5,211 nucleotides of DNA from an uncultured Polaribacter sp. (GCA_937936695.1 CALHCK010000037.1:1-5211), one strand, 5' to 3'; positions 1 to 5,060 are shown, numbered from the stretch's first letter. Numbers and translations: made by a program. Notes: generated by a model from the sequence alone, not told the origin.

Positions 1-77
1 TACATATTTTTATCAATTATTAATATTTACCACGGATAATAAAATTTATATATTTGTTTAGGAAGTTTAGAATAAAT

Positions 78-109
78 AAAAACCCTTGTTTTCTAAAACA
101 AGGGTTTTT
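78..109 (-). terminator. Rho-independent terminator of the leftward 1162-131 unit
   Basis: Two 15-base arms (78-92, AAAAACCCTTGTTTT, and 95-109) are exact reverse complements, so about 13 pairs form once a loop is allowed. On the minus strand the hairpin is followed by a T-rich run (complement of the A-rich stretch 71-82). It starts 21 bases past the stop of the gene ending at 131. The other side also carries five T, so it could stop a rightward transcript entering from the left edge. Confidence 0.85.
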
Positions 110-130
110 AAAATGTATAATGAAACTTAT

Positions 131-940
131 TTATTCAACTGGTTTATTTCCTACTTCTTCAATTTTTTTACGTTGATTTTTTACTTTTTCTTTTCCTTTT
201 TTTATTACTTTTTCCAATTCATTTAACTTCTCTTCAGCTTTGGATATTTTAGCTTCTTTTTCTTTTAAAATTTCTTTATCTACCTCTTTTTCTTGGCGTT
301 GTTTGGCAATTTTTTCTTTAGCCTCTTTTACTTTTTTTCGTCCTCTTTTTAAAACTTTTTCTTCTTCTGTTAAGGCTGCTTCAGATTCTTTAATTTTTTC
401 TTTAGCCATTGCAGCTCTATGTTGTCCAAACTCTTTTCCACTCATATCACCTTTGTCACGACCATAAGTATTACCTTTATTTAACTTCTTTTCAGGTTTG
501 TCTTTCTTTTCTTTTTTCACCTCATCATCATCATCGTCATCATTATCATCGTCTTTATTATCATCGTTTTTACTTTTCTTCCCCTTTTCTTTTATTTTAT
601 CTTTTCCCTTCCCTTTCATTTCATCGGCTTTCCTTTTTTTCTTATTTACTTCATCATTAATATTATCTTCAACATTTTCTTTAACCTTTTTCCCTTTTTC
701 TTTTATTTTATTTTTTCCTTTTTCTTTCATTTTTCTGCCCTTCCCCTTCATTTCATCGGCTTTATTTTTTTTCTTGTTTACTTCATCATTAACTTCATCT
801 TCTAGATCTTTTTTGACTTTTTTTATCTTTTCTTTTTTTGCTTTTACTTTTTCTTGAGATTTTCCTTGGGCATAACCATTGGATACTGTTATAATAAATG
901 CAAAAAACATTACAGCTATTACATGCGCTATATTTTTCAT
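131..940 (-). CDS. Exported lysine-rich repeat protein, predicted coiled coil, unknown function
   Basis: I do not recognise a named family. Residues 1-24 form a Sec signal peptide (hydrophobic 4-20, likely cleavage after Ala24 in GYA|Q), so the protein should reach the periplasm or beyond. The rest is almost entirely Lys, Glu and Asp. Residues 51-68 and 95-112 are near-identical copies of NDEVNKKKxKADEMKGKG, each followed by a KIKEKGKK block. Residues 126-139 are almost pure aspartate. Residues 157-175 (NTYGRDKGDMSGKEFGQHR) are the least charged part and may be the conserved core, followed by a long predicted helix (176-263). The composition resembles LEA-like or histone-H1-like proteins, but that is resemblance only. 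The start lies 18 bases after the stop of the upstream lipoprotein gene, with no terminator between, so the two are probably co-transcribed. The coding strand is nearly all purine. Confidence 0.85.
   Translation of the reverse strand: MKNIAHVIAVMFFAFIITVSNGYAQGKSQEKVKAKKEKIKKVKKDLEDEVNDEVNKKKNKADEMKGKGRKMKEKGKNKIKEKGKKVKENVEDNINDEVNKKKRKADEMKGKGKDKIKEKGKKSKNDDNKDDDNDDDDDDEVKKEKKDKPEKKLNKGNTYGRDKGDMSGKEFGQHRAAMAKEKIKESEAALTEEEKVLKRGRKKVKEAKEKIAKQRQEKEVDKEILKEKEAKISKAEEKLNELEKVIKKGKEKVKNQRKKIEEVGNKPVE
524..565 (-). repeat. Imperfect triplet repeat encoding a poly-aspartate tract
   Basis: Fourteen codons, mostly GAT or GAC on the coding strand (TCA-type triplets on the plus strand), encode residues 126-139 (DDNKDDDNDDDDDD). 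Triplet runs of this kind can expand or contract in frame. The tract separates the lysine-rich repeat half from the C-terminal helical half. Confidence 0.8.
605..790 (-). repeat. Internal duplication in the lysine-rich gene
   Basis: Segments 737-790 and 605-658 encode the same 18-residue block NDEVNKKKxKADEMKGKG with one difference (Asn versus Arg). The copies are 132 bases (44 codons) apart. The following KIKEKGKK block also recurs, but at a 37-codon offset, so one unit carries seven extra residues. This looks like an old in-frame tandem duplication. Confidence 0.85.
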
Positions 941-958
941 AATTCTTTGTGTTTAGTT

Positions 959-1162
959 TTAAATATTATCTAGTTCATTTAGTGCAGACTGAACTTCTTT
1001 TGATTTTTTTTCGACTTCTTTAACCGTATTATCTATTTCTTTTTCAACTGATTCTATTTTGTTTAGTGTAGTATCTAATTTTTGTTGATCTTTTTTTGTA
1101 TCTCTACAAGAAATTACTCCTATAAAAAGGATGGTCATTATCAATAAACTTAATTTCTTCAT
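959..1162 (-). CDS. Small coiled-coil lipoprotein
   Basis: This 67-residue protein has a lipoprotein signal peptide with lipobox VISC and the lipidated cysteine at residue 19. The mature part (20-67) is short, charged and heptad-patterned, with Leu, Ile and Val recurring every three to four residues (LDTTLNKIESVEKEIDNTV and onward), so a single amphipathic helix or coiled coil is likely. No larger domain is present. The residues after the cysteine (RDTKK) do not match the acidic surface-export signal well, so a periplasm-facing membrane anchor is more likely than surface display. It is the first gene of a leftward pair; the lysine-rich exported protein begins 18 bases downstream. Both products are envelope proteins built of charged helix, and they may interact. 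Function is unknown. Confidence 0.85.
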   Translation of the reverse strand: MKKLSLLIMTILFIGVISCRDTKKDQQKLDTTLNKIESVEKEIDNTVKEVEKKSKEVQSALNELDNI

Positions 1163-1202
1163 TGTTTTTAATTATTATGATTAGTATTTATGAACTAATA
1201 TA

Positions 1203-1210
1203 CAAAAATT
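1203..1210 (-). promoter_or_regulatory. Weak -7 promoter candidate for the leftward lipoprotein unit
   Basis: On the minus strand this reads AATTTTTG, a five-of-six match to TAnnTTTG. It lies about 40 bases before the start at 1162, which would give a leader of roughly 30 bases. No convincing -33 TTG is found at the usual distance. Confidence 0.2.
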
Positions 1211-1401
1211 TAAATCAATTGAATTTAAACTATAAAAGCTAACTTTTACTTCTGTTTATGAAGTAAAAAATCTATACTATCAGAATAAAAATATAATTTA
1301 ATTTTTATAAATCAGACAGTTCGTGAGTTAAATTTGATAAGAAAAAACAACTTTTAGAGGTATCTATTTTCTATAAAATTATATAAATAACTAGATTATA
1401 A

Positions 1402-1435
1402 TTGATTAAGGTTTTAATATTTGTAAATAAGTTTG
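1402..1435 (+). promoter_or_regulatory. Candidate Bacteroidota promoter before the small ORF
   Basis: TTG at 1402-1404 and a perfect -7 motif TAAGTTTG at 1428-1435 are separated by 23 bases, the upper end of the 17-23 range reported for flavobacteria. Transcription would begin near 1441, only about five bases before the ATG at 1446, so the leader would be almost absent. In DNA this A+T rich a few chance matches to the -7 motif per strand are expected. Confidence 0.3.
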
Positions 1436-1445
1436 CATTAATTTT

Positions 1446-1604
1446 ATGCAATCAACTAATGAAATAAATGGAATTAATTATATTATAATAAATGATGTTG
1501 AATATGGTGGTTTTGCTTTTTCAATTAAGAGCTTGACAATTAATCAAAATGAAGTGTTGTCTAGATCTAAAGCTGACGGATTTATGTTACAATTTGAAAG
1601 ATAA
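1446..1604 (+). CDS. Possible small protein of 52 residues, unknown function
   Basis: An ATG at 1446 opens a 52-codon frame ending in TAA at 1602-1604. The product begins MQSTNEINGINYIIINDVEY and ends in SKADGFMLQFER. It has no signal peptide, membrane segment or motif I know. The central part (about 10-32) alternates hydrophobic and polar residues as in beta strands. In favour of a real gene are a balanced protein-like composition, unlike the surrounding A/T runs, and a promoter-like motif directly upstream. Against it are the short length, the near-leaderless arrangement and the lack of a recognised family. It could also be the last remnant of a decayed longer gene. It points opposite to the genes on both sides. 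Confidence 0.3.
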   Translation: MQSTNEINGINYIIINDVEYGGFAFSIKSLTINQNEVLSRSKADGFMLQFER

Positions 1605-1741
1605 AACTACTGCCACCAAAGTATAAAATTAATTGCTTCTTTTAACCAATTTACGAAAGTCTAAAAGGACTTTATATCTGTGTTTTATTTGTTAACTTTA
1701 GTACTTAAAACAACATTACATAAATTATAAATTTAAGAAAT

Positions 1742-1782
1742 AAAAAAGCTTAAACTAAAAGGATATCCCCTTAAATTTAAGC
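1742..1782 (-). terminator. Rho-independent terminator of the DM13-like lipoprotein gene
   Basis: Arms GCTTAAA (1748-1754) and TTTAAGC (1776-1782) enclose a second dyad centred on GGATATCC, giving a long stem with a few unpaired or wobble positions. On the minus strand a run of six T (complement of 1742-1747) follows directly. It begins 30 bases beyond the stop at 1813. Confidence 0.8.
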
Positions 1783-1812
1783 CGTTTAAAATATTATTTT
1801 CTAAAAAAAAGT

Positions 1813-2256
1813 CTAAAAAGATACTGAGCTAAAATCTATATCAAATTCGAAACACCAAATACTAATACTATTAAACTCATTAAAAGTACTCCCTTCAGGT
1901 AAGAAAAATCGTAATGTTTCTCCTTCAAATCTTCTTCCGTTTAAACGTTCGCTCATGTTAACACCATTGTCAAAGTTGTTATTTACTCCTGCATAAACAC
2001 TTACATTCGGACCTAATCCGTTGTAAAAAAAGTTAGATATTTCAATTTCACAATCAGATACAATGGTAACTGTACCACTAATTCTGTATTGGTTGTTAGC
2101 CGTAAAATCTCTGGACTGCCCCACTAAACTACTTGTTGAAGGACATTCTCTTGCTACTGGTGCGCCGTTTGCCGGAGTAACATTGCTATCGTCATCATTA
2201 TTACAACTAGTTAACACTAAAGCGAAAACAAAAATAATTTTAAAAAGATGTTTCAT
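1813..2256 (-). CDS. DM13-like domain lipoprotein, probably surface-exposed
   Basis: This 147-residue protein has a lipoprotein signal peptide with lipobox LTSC and the lipidated cysteine at 18. The cysteine is followed by NNDDD, which resembles the acidic lipoprotein export signal described in Flavobacterium and Capnocytophaga, so surface display is likely. Residues about 45-147 resemble DM13, a small beta domain proposed to act in redox or electron transfer: residues 74-90 (SNFFYNGLGPNVSVYAG) match its GPxxxVY block, and 130-147 (SISIWCFEFDIDFSSVSF) match its closing IWC...F block. Cys135, in the WC pair, is the conserved family cysteine; Cys38 and Cys69 could form a disulfide. It appears monocistronic, with its own terminator, and is divergent from the helicase-like gene at 2400. 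The DM13 call rests on motif memory, not a profile search. Confidence 0.8.
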   Translation of the reverse strand: MKHLFKIIFVFALVLTSCNNDDDSNVTPANGAPVARECPSTSSLVGQSRDFTANNQYRISGTVTIVSDCEIEISNFFYNGLGPNVSVYAGVNNNFDNGVNMSERLNGRRFEGETLRFFLPEGSTFNEFNSISIWCFEFDIDFSSVSF

Positions 2257-2362
2257 GAAAGTTTTTACTTAATCGTCGGGTAAAATTATTAATTATTACA
2301 GAATAAATAATTTTTAATGCTAATCCTATCATAACATAACCCTTAAAAAAATCATTTAATTG

Positions 2363-2370
2363 TACATTTG
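2363..2370 (+). promoter_or_regulatory. -7 promoter motif of the helicase-like gene
   Basis: TACATTTG is a perfect match to TAnnTTTG and ends 29 bases before the ATG at 2400. This puts the transcription start near 2376 with a leader of about 24 bases. No clear TTG lies 17-23 bases upstream, so the -33 element is weak or absent. Confidence 0.5.
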
Positions 2371-2399
2371 TAAAAACTTTAAAAATCAATCATTTTTAC

Positions 2400-3011
2400 A
2401 TGGCTTTTAAAAAATTACACCCTCATATTAAAAATATATTAGAGAGTCAAGAGATAACAACAGCTACTCCTTTTCAAAAAGCAAGTATTCCTATTATAAA
2501 AAGTGGTGCCAATGTTTTTTGTACAGCTAAAGTTGGTAGTGGTAAAACAACTGCACTTATTTTAACAACATTGCATAAAATAAAATGCGAAGAAGCAGGT
2601 GTAGCACCAAGGGCTATTGTTTTAGTAGAAAACAATCAAAAAGCGTTAGATTTATACGATGCTTTTTTACCTTATACCAGATACACCTCTATGCGTTTGT
2701 ATTGTGGAAACGAAAAAGAGCACATAGATTTATTAAAATCTGAAATTTTTGAAGGGATAGATATTCTTATAGCTACACCTAAAATTATAAATAAACTATT
2801 GTTACTAGAAGGTTTAAATACCACACAAGTAAAGATTTTTAGTATTGATGATGCCGAATTTTTAAAAGACAAAACAGCAAATGCAAACGTACTTGCTATT
2901 ACCCAAAGTATCCGTAAATGTCAGTATGTGTTATATTCAGAAAGTATTACTCCTGGATTAAAAAAACTAAATTCTTATTTTATGGAATATGCCAAAACTG
3001 TAAGTGTATAA
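2400..3011 (+). CDS. Stand-alone DEAD-box-like RecA1 domain protein (no helicase C-terminal domain)
   Basis: The 203 residues match only the first half of a DEAD-box RNA helicase. Visible in order are Phe3 and the Q motif TPFQKASIPII (23-33, Gln26), the P-loop AKVGSGKT (43-50), LVENNQ (75-80) where motif Ia normally reads PTREL, ATPK (125-128) in the motif Ib region, DDAE (150-153) where motif II reads DEAD, and SES (180-182) where motif III reads SAT. The reading frame stops cleanly at a good terminator, with no second RecA domain (motifs IV-VI) downstream. A usual DEAD-box core is about 400 residues, so unwinding by this protein alone is unlikely. ATP binding looks intact; hydrolysis is doubtful, because the motif II glutamate is aspartate. 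The start is supported by the family-like MAFKKL opening and the upstream -7 motif. It could be an RNA-binding or regulatory partner of a full helicase. Confidence 0.85.
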   Translation: MAFKKLHPHIKNILESQEITTATPFQKASIPIIKSGANVFCTAKVGSGKTTALILTTLHKIKCEEAGVAPRAIVLVENNQKALDLYDAFLPYTRYTSMRLYCGNEKEHIDLLKSEIFEGIDILIATPKIINKLLLLEGLNTTQVKIFSIDDAEFLKDKTANANVLAITQSIRKCQYVLYSESITPGLKKLNSYFMEYAKTVSV

Positions 3012-3016
3012 TTTAA

Positions 3017-3050
3017 AAAACCTATTTACAGTTATTTGTAAATAGGTTTT
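3017..3050. terminator. Bidirectional terminator between convergent genes
   Basis: Fourteen-base perfect arms (3017-3030, AAAACCTATTTACA, and 3037-3050) flank a six-base loop. It starts five bases after the stop at 3011. The right side ends in four T for the rightward gene; the left side has six A (3015-3020), giving a T run for the leftward gene that ends at 3103. Confidence 0.85.
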
Positions 3051-3102
3051 AAAATAGGTCTTATAGACATTCTTTTTTGGTATCTAAATAGTTGGTTAAA
3101 GT

Positions 3103-3843
3103 TTAAATATAAACCTTAGCAATACTTTTAGGAGTTTTTCCTGTATGATTTAAAATTACATTGTAAAAAGTAGATTTATTTTTAAAACCACAATGTTGCC
3201 CTATACTAAAAAGTGTATAGTTTTCCATTTCTTTTAAAGACACAATACGCTGAAACTCTTGCACTCTAAATTTATTTACAAAGTATTTAAAGTTATTTTC
3301 TGTTTGATTATTTATTACGTATGATAGATACTTTACATTAGTTTCTAACAATGTAGCAATTTTATTTAAACTAATATCAGGCTCTAAAAATAATTTTTCA
3401 TTCCTAAAAAGTTCTAATAACTTAAAATACAAAGATAATTCTTCTGAATCTGTAAGGTATTTTTTCTTAGGAGAAGTTAATTGCATTAAAGGTATTGTAT
3501 CTGGGTTTACAATATTATTATCAACCTCAAAAGCAACAAAGTTCAACAAATCTCCTTTAATGTCAAAAATAGGATGTATTGTTAAGGCGCAAGTGTATTC
3601 CTCACCATTTTTTCTATAATTAGTTATCCTGTCATGAAATTGAACTTTTTTTTGTAACGAAGTTCTAATTCTAGAAACAGCTGATTTTTCGGTATTTCTA
3701 CCTTGTAGTAATGATGCTTTTTTACCTCTAACTTCGTGTAACTCATATCCTGTCATTTTACTAAATTGTTCATTTACCCATATTATTAAGGTTTGACTAT
3801 CAGTAATAATTACAGAAACTTCTTTATTTTTTGCGGTTAACAT
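3103..3843 (-). CDS. PAS (LOV-like) sensor fused to an AraC-type DNA-binding domain
   Basis: A cytoplasmic one-component transcription regulator of 246 residues. Residues about 8-108 form a PAS domain whose sequence follows LOV photosensors closely: VNEQFSKMTGY (23-33), the LLQGRNT block (45-51), RIRTSL (58-63), TNYRKNGEEY (74-83) and FVAFEVD (102-108). The position of the photoactive cysteine in GxNCRFLQG is Ala43 here. Some flavin-contact positions are kept (Gln47, Arg60, Asn75), while others differ (Lys42, Ser44, Cys85, Glu106). Residues about 135-246 are a Bacteroidota-type AraC domain with two helix-turn-helix units: ISLNKIATLLETNVKYLSYV (157-176), the linker FVNKFRVQEFQRI, and the closing IGQHCGFKNKSTFYNVI and TGKTPKS. 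It is divergent from the sigma region 4-like gene, and a perfect palindrome lies in its predicted leader. The ligand, if any, is unknown. Confidence 0.9.
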   Translation of the reverse strand: MLTAKNKEVSVIITDSQTLIIWVNEQFSKMTGYELHEVRGKKASLLQGRNTEKSAVSRIRTSLQKKVQFHDRITNYRKNGEEYTCALTIHPIFDIKGDLLNFVAFEVDNNIVNPDTIPLMQLTSPKKKYLTDSEELSLYFKLLELFRNEKLFLEPDISLNKIATLLETNVKYLSYVINNQTENNFKYFVNKFRVQEFQRIVSLKEMENYTLFSIGQHCGFKNKSTFYNVILNHTGKTPKSIAKVYI

Positions 3844-3869
3844 GAAGATATTGATATAAAATAAACTTT

Positions 3870-3891
3870 GTATGATTTCATGAAATCATAC
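3870..3891. promoter_or_regulatory. Perfect 22-base palindrome, probable operator
   Basis: The half-site GTATGATTTCA (3870-3880) is followed directly by its exact reverse complement (3881-3891), with no spacer. It sits in the divergent gap between the PAS-AraC regulator (start 3843) and the sigma region 4-like gene (start 3970). It begins just downstream of the transcription start expected from the leftward -7 motif at 3901-3908, a typical position for a repressor site. It has no T run, so it is not a terminator. The binding protein is unknown. A symmetric site suits a dimeric regulator better than a monomeric AraC protein. Confidence 0.6.
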
Positions 3892-3900
3892 TTCTTAGAA

Positions 3901-3908
3901 CAAAAATA
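3901..3908 (-). promoter_or_regulatory. -7 promoter motif of the PAS-AraC gene
   Basis: On the minus strand this reads TATTTTTG, a perfect match to TAnnTTTG. It would start transcription near 3894, giving a leader of about 50 bases that contains the whole 22-base palindrome. No clear -33 TTG is found at the usual distance. Confidence 0.4.
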
Positions 3909-3969
3909 GGTTAAAAAATGAATATTCTGTAATTACCTTGCATTAAATTAACCACCAAAATTTAAAATT

Positions 3970-4191
3970 ATGGCTTTAGCTATTACCAAATCAAACTCTC
4001 TAAATCTAGATTTTAACACTATTTCTGAAACATTAAAAGAAATACCAGCCTTACAAAGACATGTTTTTATTTTAAAAACATTTGACAATAAACCTACAAA
4101 ACAAATATGTAAAGATTTAAAAATTGATGAAAAGCAATTTTGGAGCTACATACATAATGTTAGAGTAAAATTAATGGAGTCTATTAATTAA
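3970..4191 (+). CDS. Stand-alone sigma-70 region 4-like DNA-binding protein
   Basis: The 73 residues match the C-terminal DNA-binding part of ECF sigma factors. Residues 20-40 (ETLKEIPALQRHVFILKTFDN) correspond to the region 4 opening, where ECF factors read L-P-xx-QRxVFxLK. Residues 42-70 (PTKQICKDLKI, then DEKQFWSYIHNVRVKLME) form the helix-turn-helix, with the FWxxIHxxRxxL pattern seen in Bacteroidota ECF factors. Region 2, which binds core polymerase and the -10 element, is missing, and I see no remnant of it upstream. The protein is therefore not a full sigma factor. It may be a small DNA-binding regulator, a polymerase-binding adaptor or an ECF remnant. The N-terminal 19 residues are unassigned. 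It is divergent from the PAS-AraC gene and 55 bases before the outer-membrane barrel gene, with no clear terminator between. A weak -7-like TACCTTG lies at 3935-3941. Confidence 0.8.
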   Translation: MALAITKSNSLNLDFNTISETLKEIPALQRHVFILKTFDNKPTKQICKDLKIDEKQFWSYIHNVRVKLMESIN

Positions 4192-4246
4192 AAGGTTATT
4201 TTTATTAATATTGCTTTTTTTAACATATCCTTAAATTTTACAGTAA

Positions 4247-4885
4247 ATGAAAAAAATTGCACTATTATTAATGCTTTTAATTAGTACATATGTATGTGCT
4301 CAAAACTCTAATACTACCTTCGGAATTAAATCGGGTATTAACCTATCTAAGTATTCACCTGAAATTTTTGTAGGTGGACAAAGATTAGCGGATTATCAAT
4401 TTAATCTTGGTTTTTATGTTGGTGGTTTCTCAAATATTGAAATCTCTGAAAAAGTTAAAATTCAACCAGAATTATTATTGTACACTCAAGGAACAAAAAC
4501 TGTGGTTGATGACGTTAATATTATAGATGAAAGAAGAAATATTAGTAATTCAAGATTTGAAATGAATATTACAGAATATGTAATTTCTTTACCAGTAACA
4601 TTACAATATTTTATATCAGAAAAAATTAATTTAGAAGGAGGTTTGCAACTTGGTTTTATTGTAGATAGAAAAGATAAAATTATTGAAGACCCTTTTTCAA
4701 ATATAAATCAAGAGGAAATTACACCTACAGATTTTGATAAATTTGATTTTGGTATTAACATTGGTGTCGGTTACAACTTATCAGAATCTTTAAGATTAAA
4801 TTCGAGATATTTTATTGGTATTTTAGAAAGAGATGACATTATTAAATCTAGAGTACTAAGTTTTGGTCTTGAATACAAATTATAG
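4247..4885 (+). CDS. Outer-membrane beta-barrel protein, PorT family
   Basis: A 212-residue exported protein. Residues 1-18 are a Sec signal peptide, with cleavage likely after Ala18 and a mature N-terminus of QNSN. The mature part alternates short hydrophobic or aromatic strands with polar turns: TFGIKSGINLS (24-34), YQFNLGFYVGGFSNIEI (50-66), VKIQPELLLYTQG (70-82), YVISLPVTLQYFI (111-123), INLEGGLQLGFIVD (127-140), FDFGINIGVGYNL (166-178), LRLNSRYFIGI (182-192), and a closing strand ending in SFGLEYKL, typical of a BAM-recognised barrel. GIKxGxN followed by a QPELLL strand is characteristic of the small OMP_b-brl_2/PorT barrels of Bacteroidota. The name does not imply the gliding or type IX role of PorT itself; these barrels are many, and most are of unknown function. 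It follows the sigma region 4-like gene by 55 bases and ends at a strong terminator. Confidence 0.85.
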   Translation: MKKIALLLMLLISTYVCAQNSNTTFGIKSGINLSKYSPEIFVGGQRLADYQFNLGFYVGGFSNIEISEKVKIQPELLLYTQGTKTVVDDVNIIDERRNISNSRFEMNITEYVISLPVTLQYFISEKINLEGGLQLGFIVDRKDKIIEDPFSNINQEEITPTDFDKFDFGINIGVGYNLSESLRLNSRYFIGILERDDIIKSRVLSFGLEYKL

Positions 4886-4911
4886 TTAAGTTGTTATTAA
4901 ACTTTATAAAT

Positions 4912-4944
4912 AAAGCCTTTTAAACATTATGTTTAAAAGGCTTT
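4912..4944 (+). terminator. Rho-independent terminator of the barrel gene
   Basis: Arms AAAGCCTTTTAAAC (4912-4925) and its exact complement (4931-4944) flank a five-base loop, with GTTTAT following. It lies 26 bases after the stop at 4885. The left arm begins with three A, so it could also work weakly in reverse. Confidence 0.85.
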
Positions 4945-4990
4945 GTTTATATAATACATTTAAGTTTTCTAATTATTTTTAATTAATAAC

Positions 4991-5022
4991 ACGAATTCTA
5001 ACTCATAGAATACGAATTCTAA
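4991..5022. repeat. 11-base direct repeat at a 21-base period upstream of a lipoprotein gene
   Basis: ACGAATTCTAA occurs at 4991-5001 and again at 5012-5022, spaced 21 bases start to start, or two helical turns. The second copy is also part of a dyad (TAGAAT, four bases, ATTCTA; 5007-5022). The pair lies about 70-100 bases before the ATG at 5091 and upstream of its -7-like motif, which suits an activator binding site. Confidence 0.5.
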
Positions 5023-5052
5023 TACTACTAAAATTTAAGCCAACCTACCTCC

Positions 5053-5060
5053 TACTTTTA
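5053..5060 (+). promoter_or_regulatory. -7-like promoter motif of the last lipoprotein gene
   Basis: TACTTTTA matches TAnnTTTG at all but the final base and would start transcription near 5067, leaving a leader of about 24 bases. No -33 TTG is seen, which suits a promoter needing an activator, perhaps at the direct repeat 30 bases upstream. Confidence 0.35.

Larger units (their letters stand above)
1163..1812. other. 650-base low-coding gap between two leftward genes
   Basis: The gap is very A+T rich and contains no long open frame. It holds the upstream region of the 1162 gene (1163-1230, with an imperfect A+T-rich palindrome at 1209-1229), a possible 52-codon rightward gene at 1446-1604 with a promoter-like motif before it, and the terminator of the 1813-2256 gene at 1742-1782. 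In 1231-1400 and 1605-1741 I see nothing I can name. No tRNA-like fold, transposase remnant or array is visible. Confidence 0.6.

Noticed and set aside
49..56. TATATTTG, a perfect -7 motif, and a second (TAAATTTG) at 1329-1336
   Set aside because: No rightward gene starts at a suitable distance from either, and neither has a -33 TTG. A few such matches per strand are expected by chance at this composition.
569..620. Long pyrimidine-rich run on the plus strand as a possible triplex-forming element
   Set aside because: It is fully explained by Lys/Glu-rich coding on the other strand and lacks the mirror symmetry needed for H-DNA.
240..857. Overlapping plus-strand open frames rich in Ser, Phe and Leu (240-467, 409-660, 498-857)
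   Set aside because: They are antisense shadows of the lysine- and glutamate-rich gene. Its AAA/GAA/GAT codons read as TTT/TTC/ATC on the other strand, which makes stops rare. They have no start context or domain.
1209..1229. Imperfect A+T-rich palindrome around TCAATTGA upstream of the leftward lipoprotein gene
   Set aside because: The core is only eight bases and the extension needs a bulged base between A and T runs, which is expected by chance in DNA this A+T rich.
1656..1673. Hairpin AAAGTC / GACTTT as a terminator for the small ORF
   Set aside because: The stem has only six pairs and no T run follows at once. It is near chance level and 50 bases past the stop.
2063..2272. Plus-strand open frame of 69 codons
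   Set aside because: It lies antisense over the signal peptide and N-terminal half of the DM13-like lipoprotein, with no independent support.
2672..2872. Minus-strand open frame of 66 codons
   Set aside because: It is antisense inside the helicase-like gene, whose motifs clearly show the plus strand is coding.
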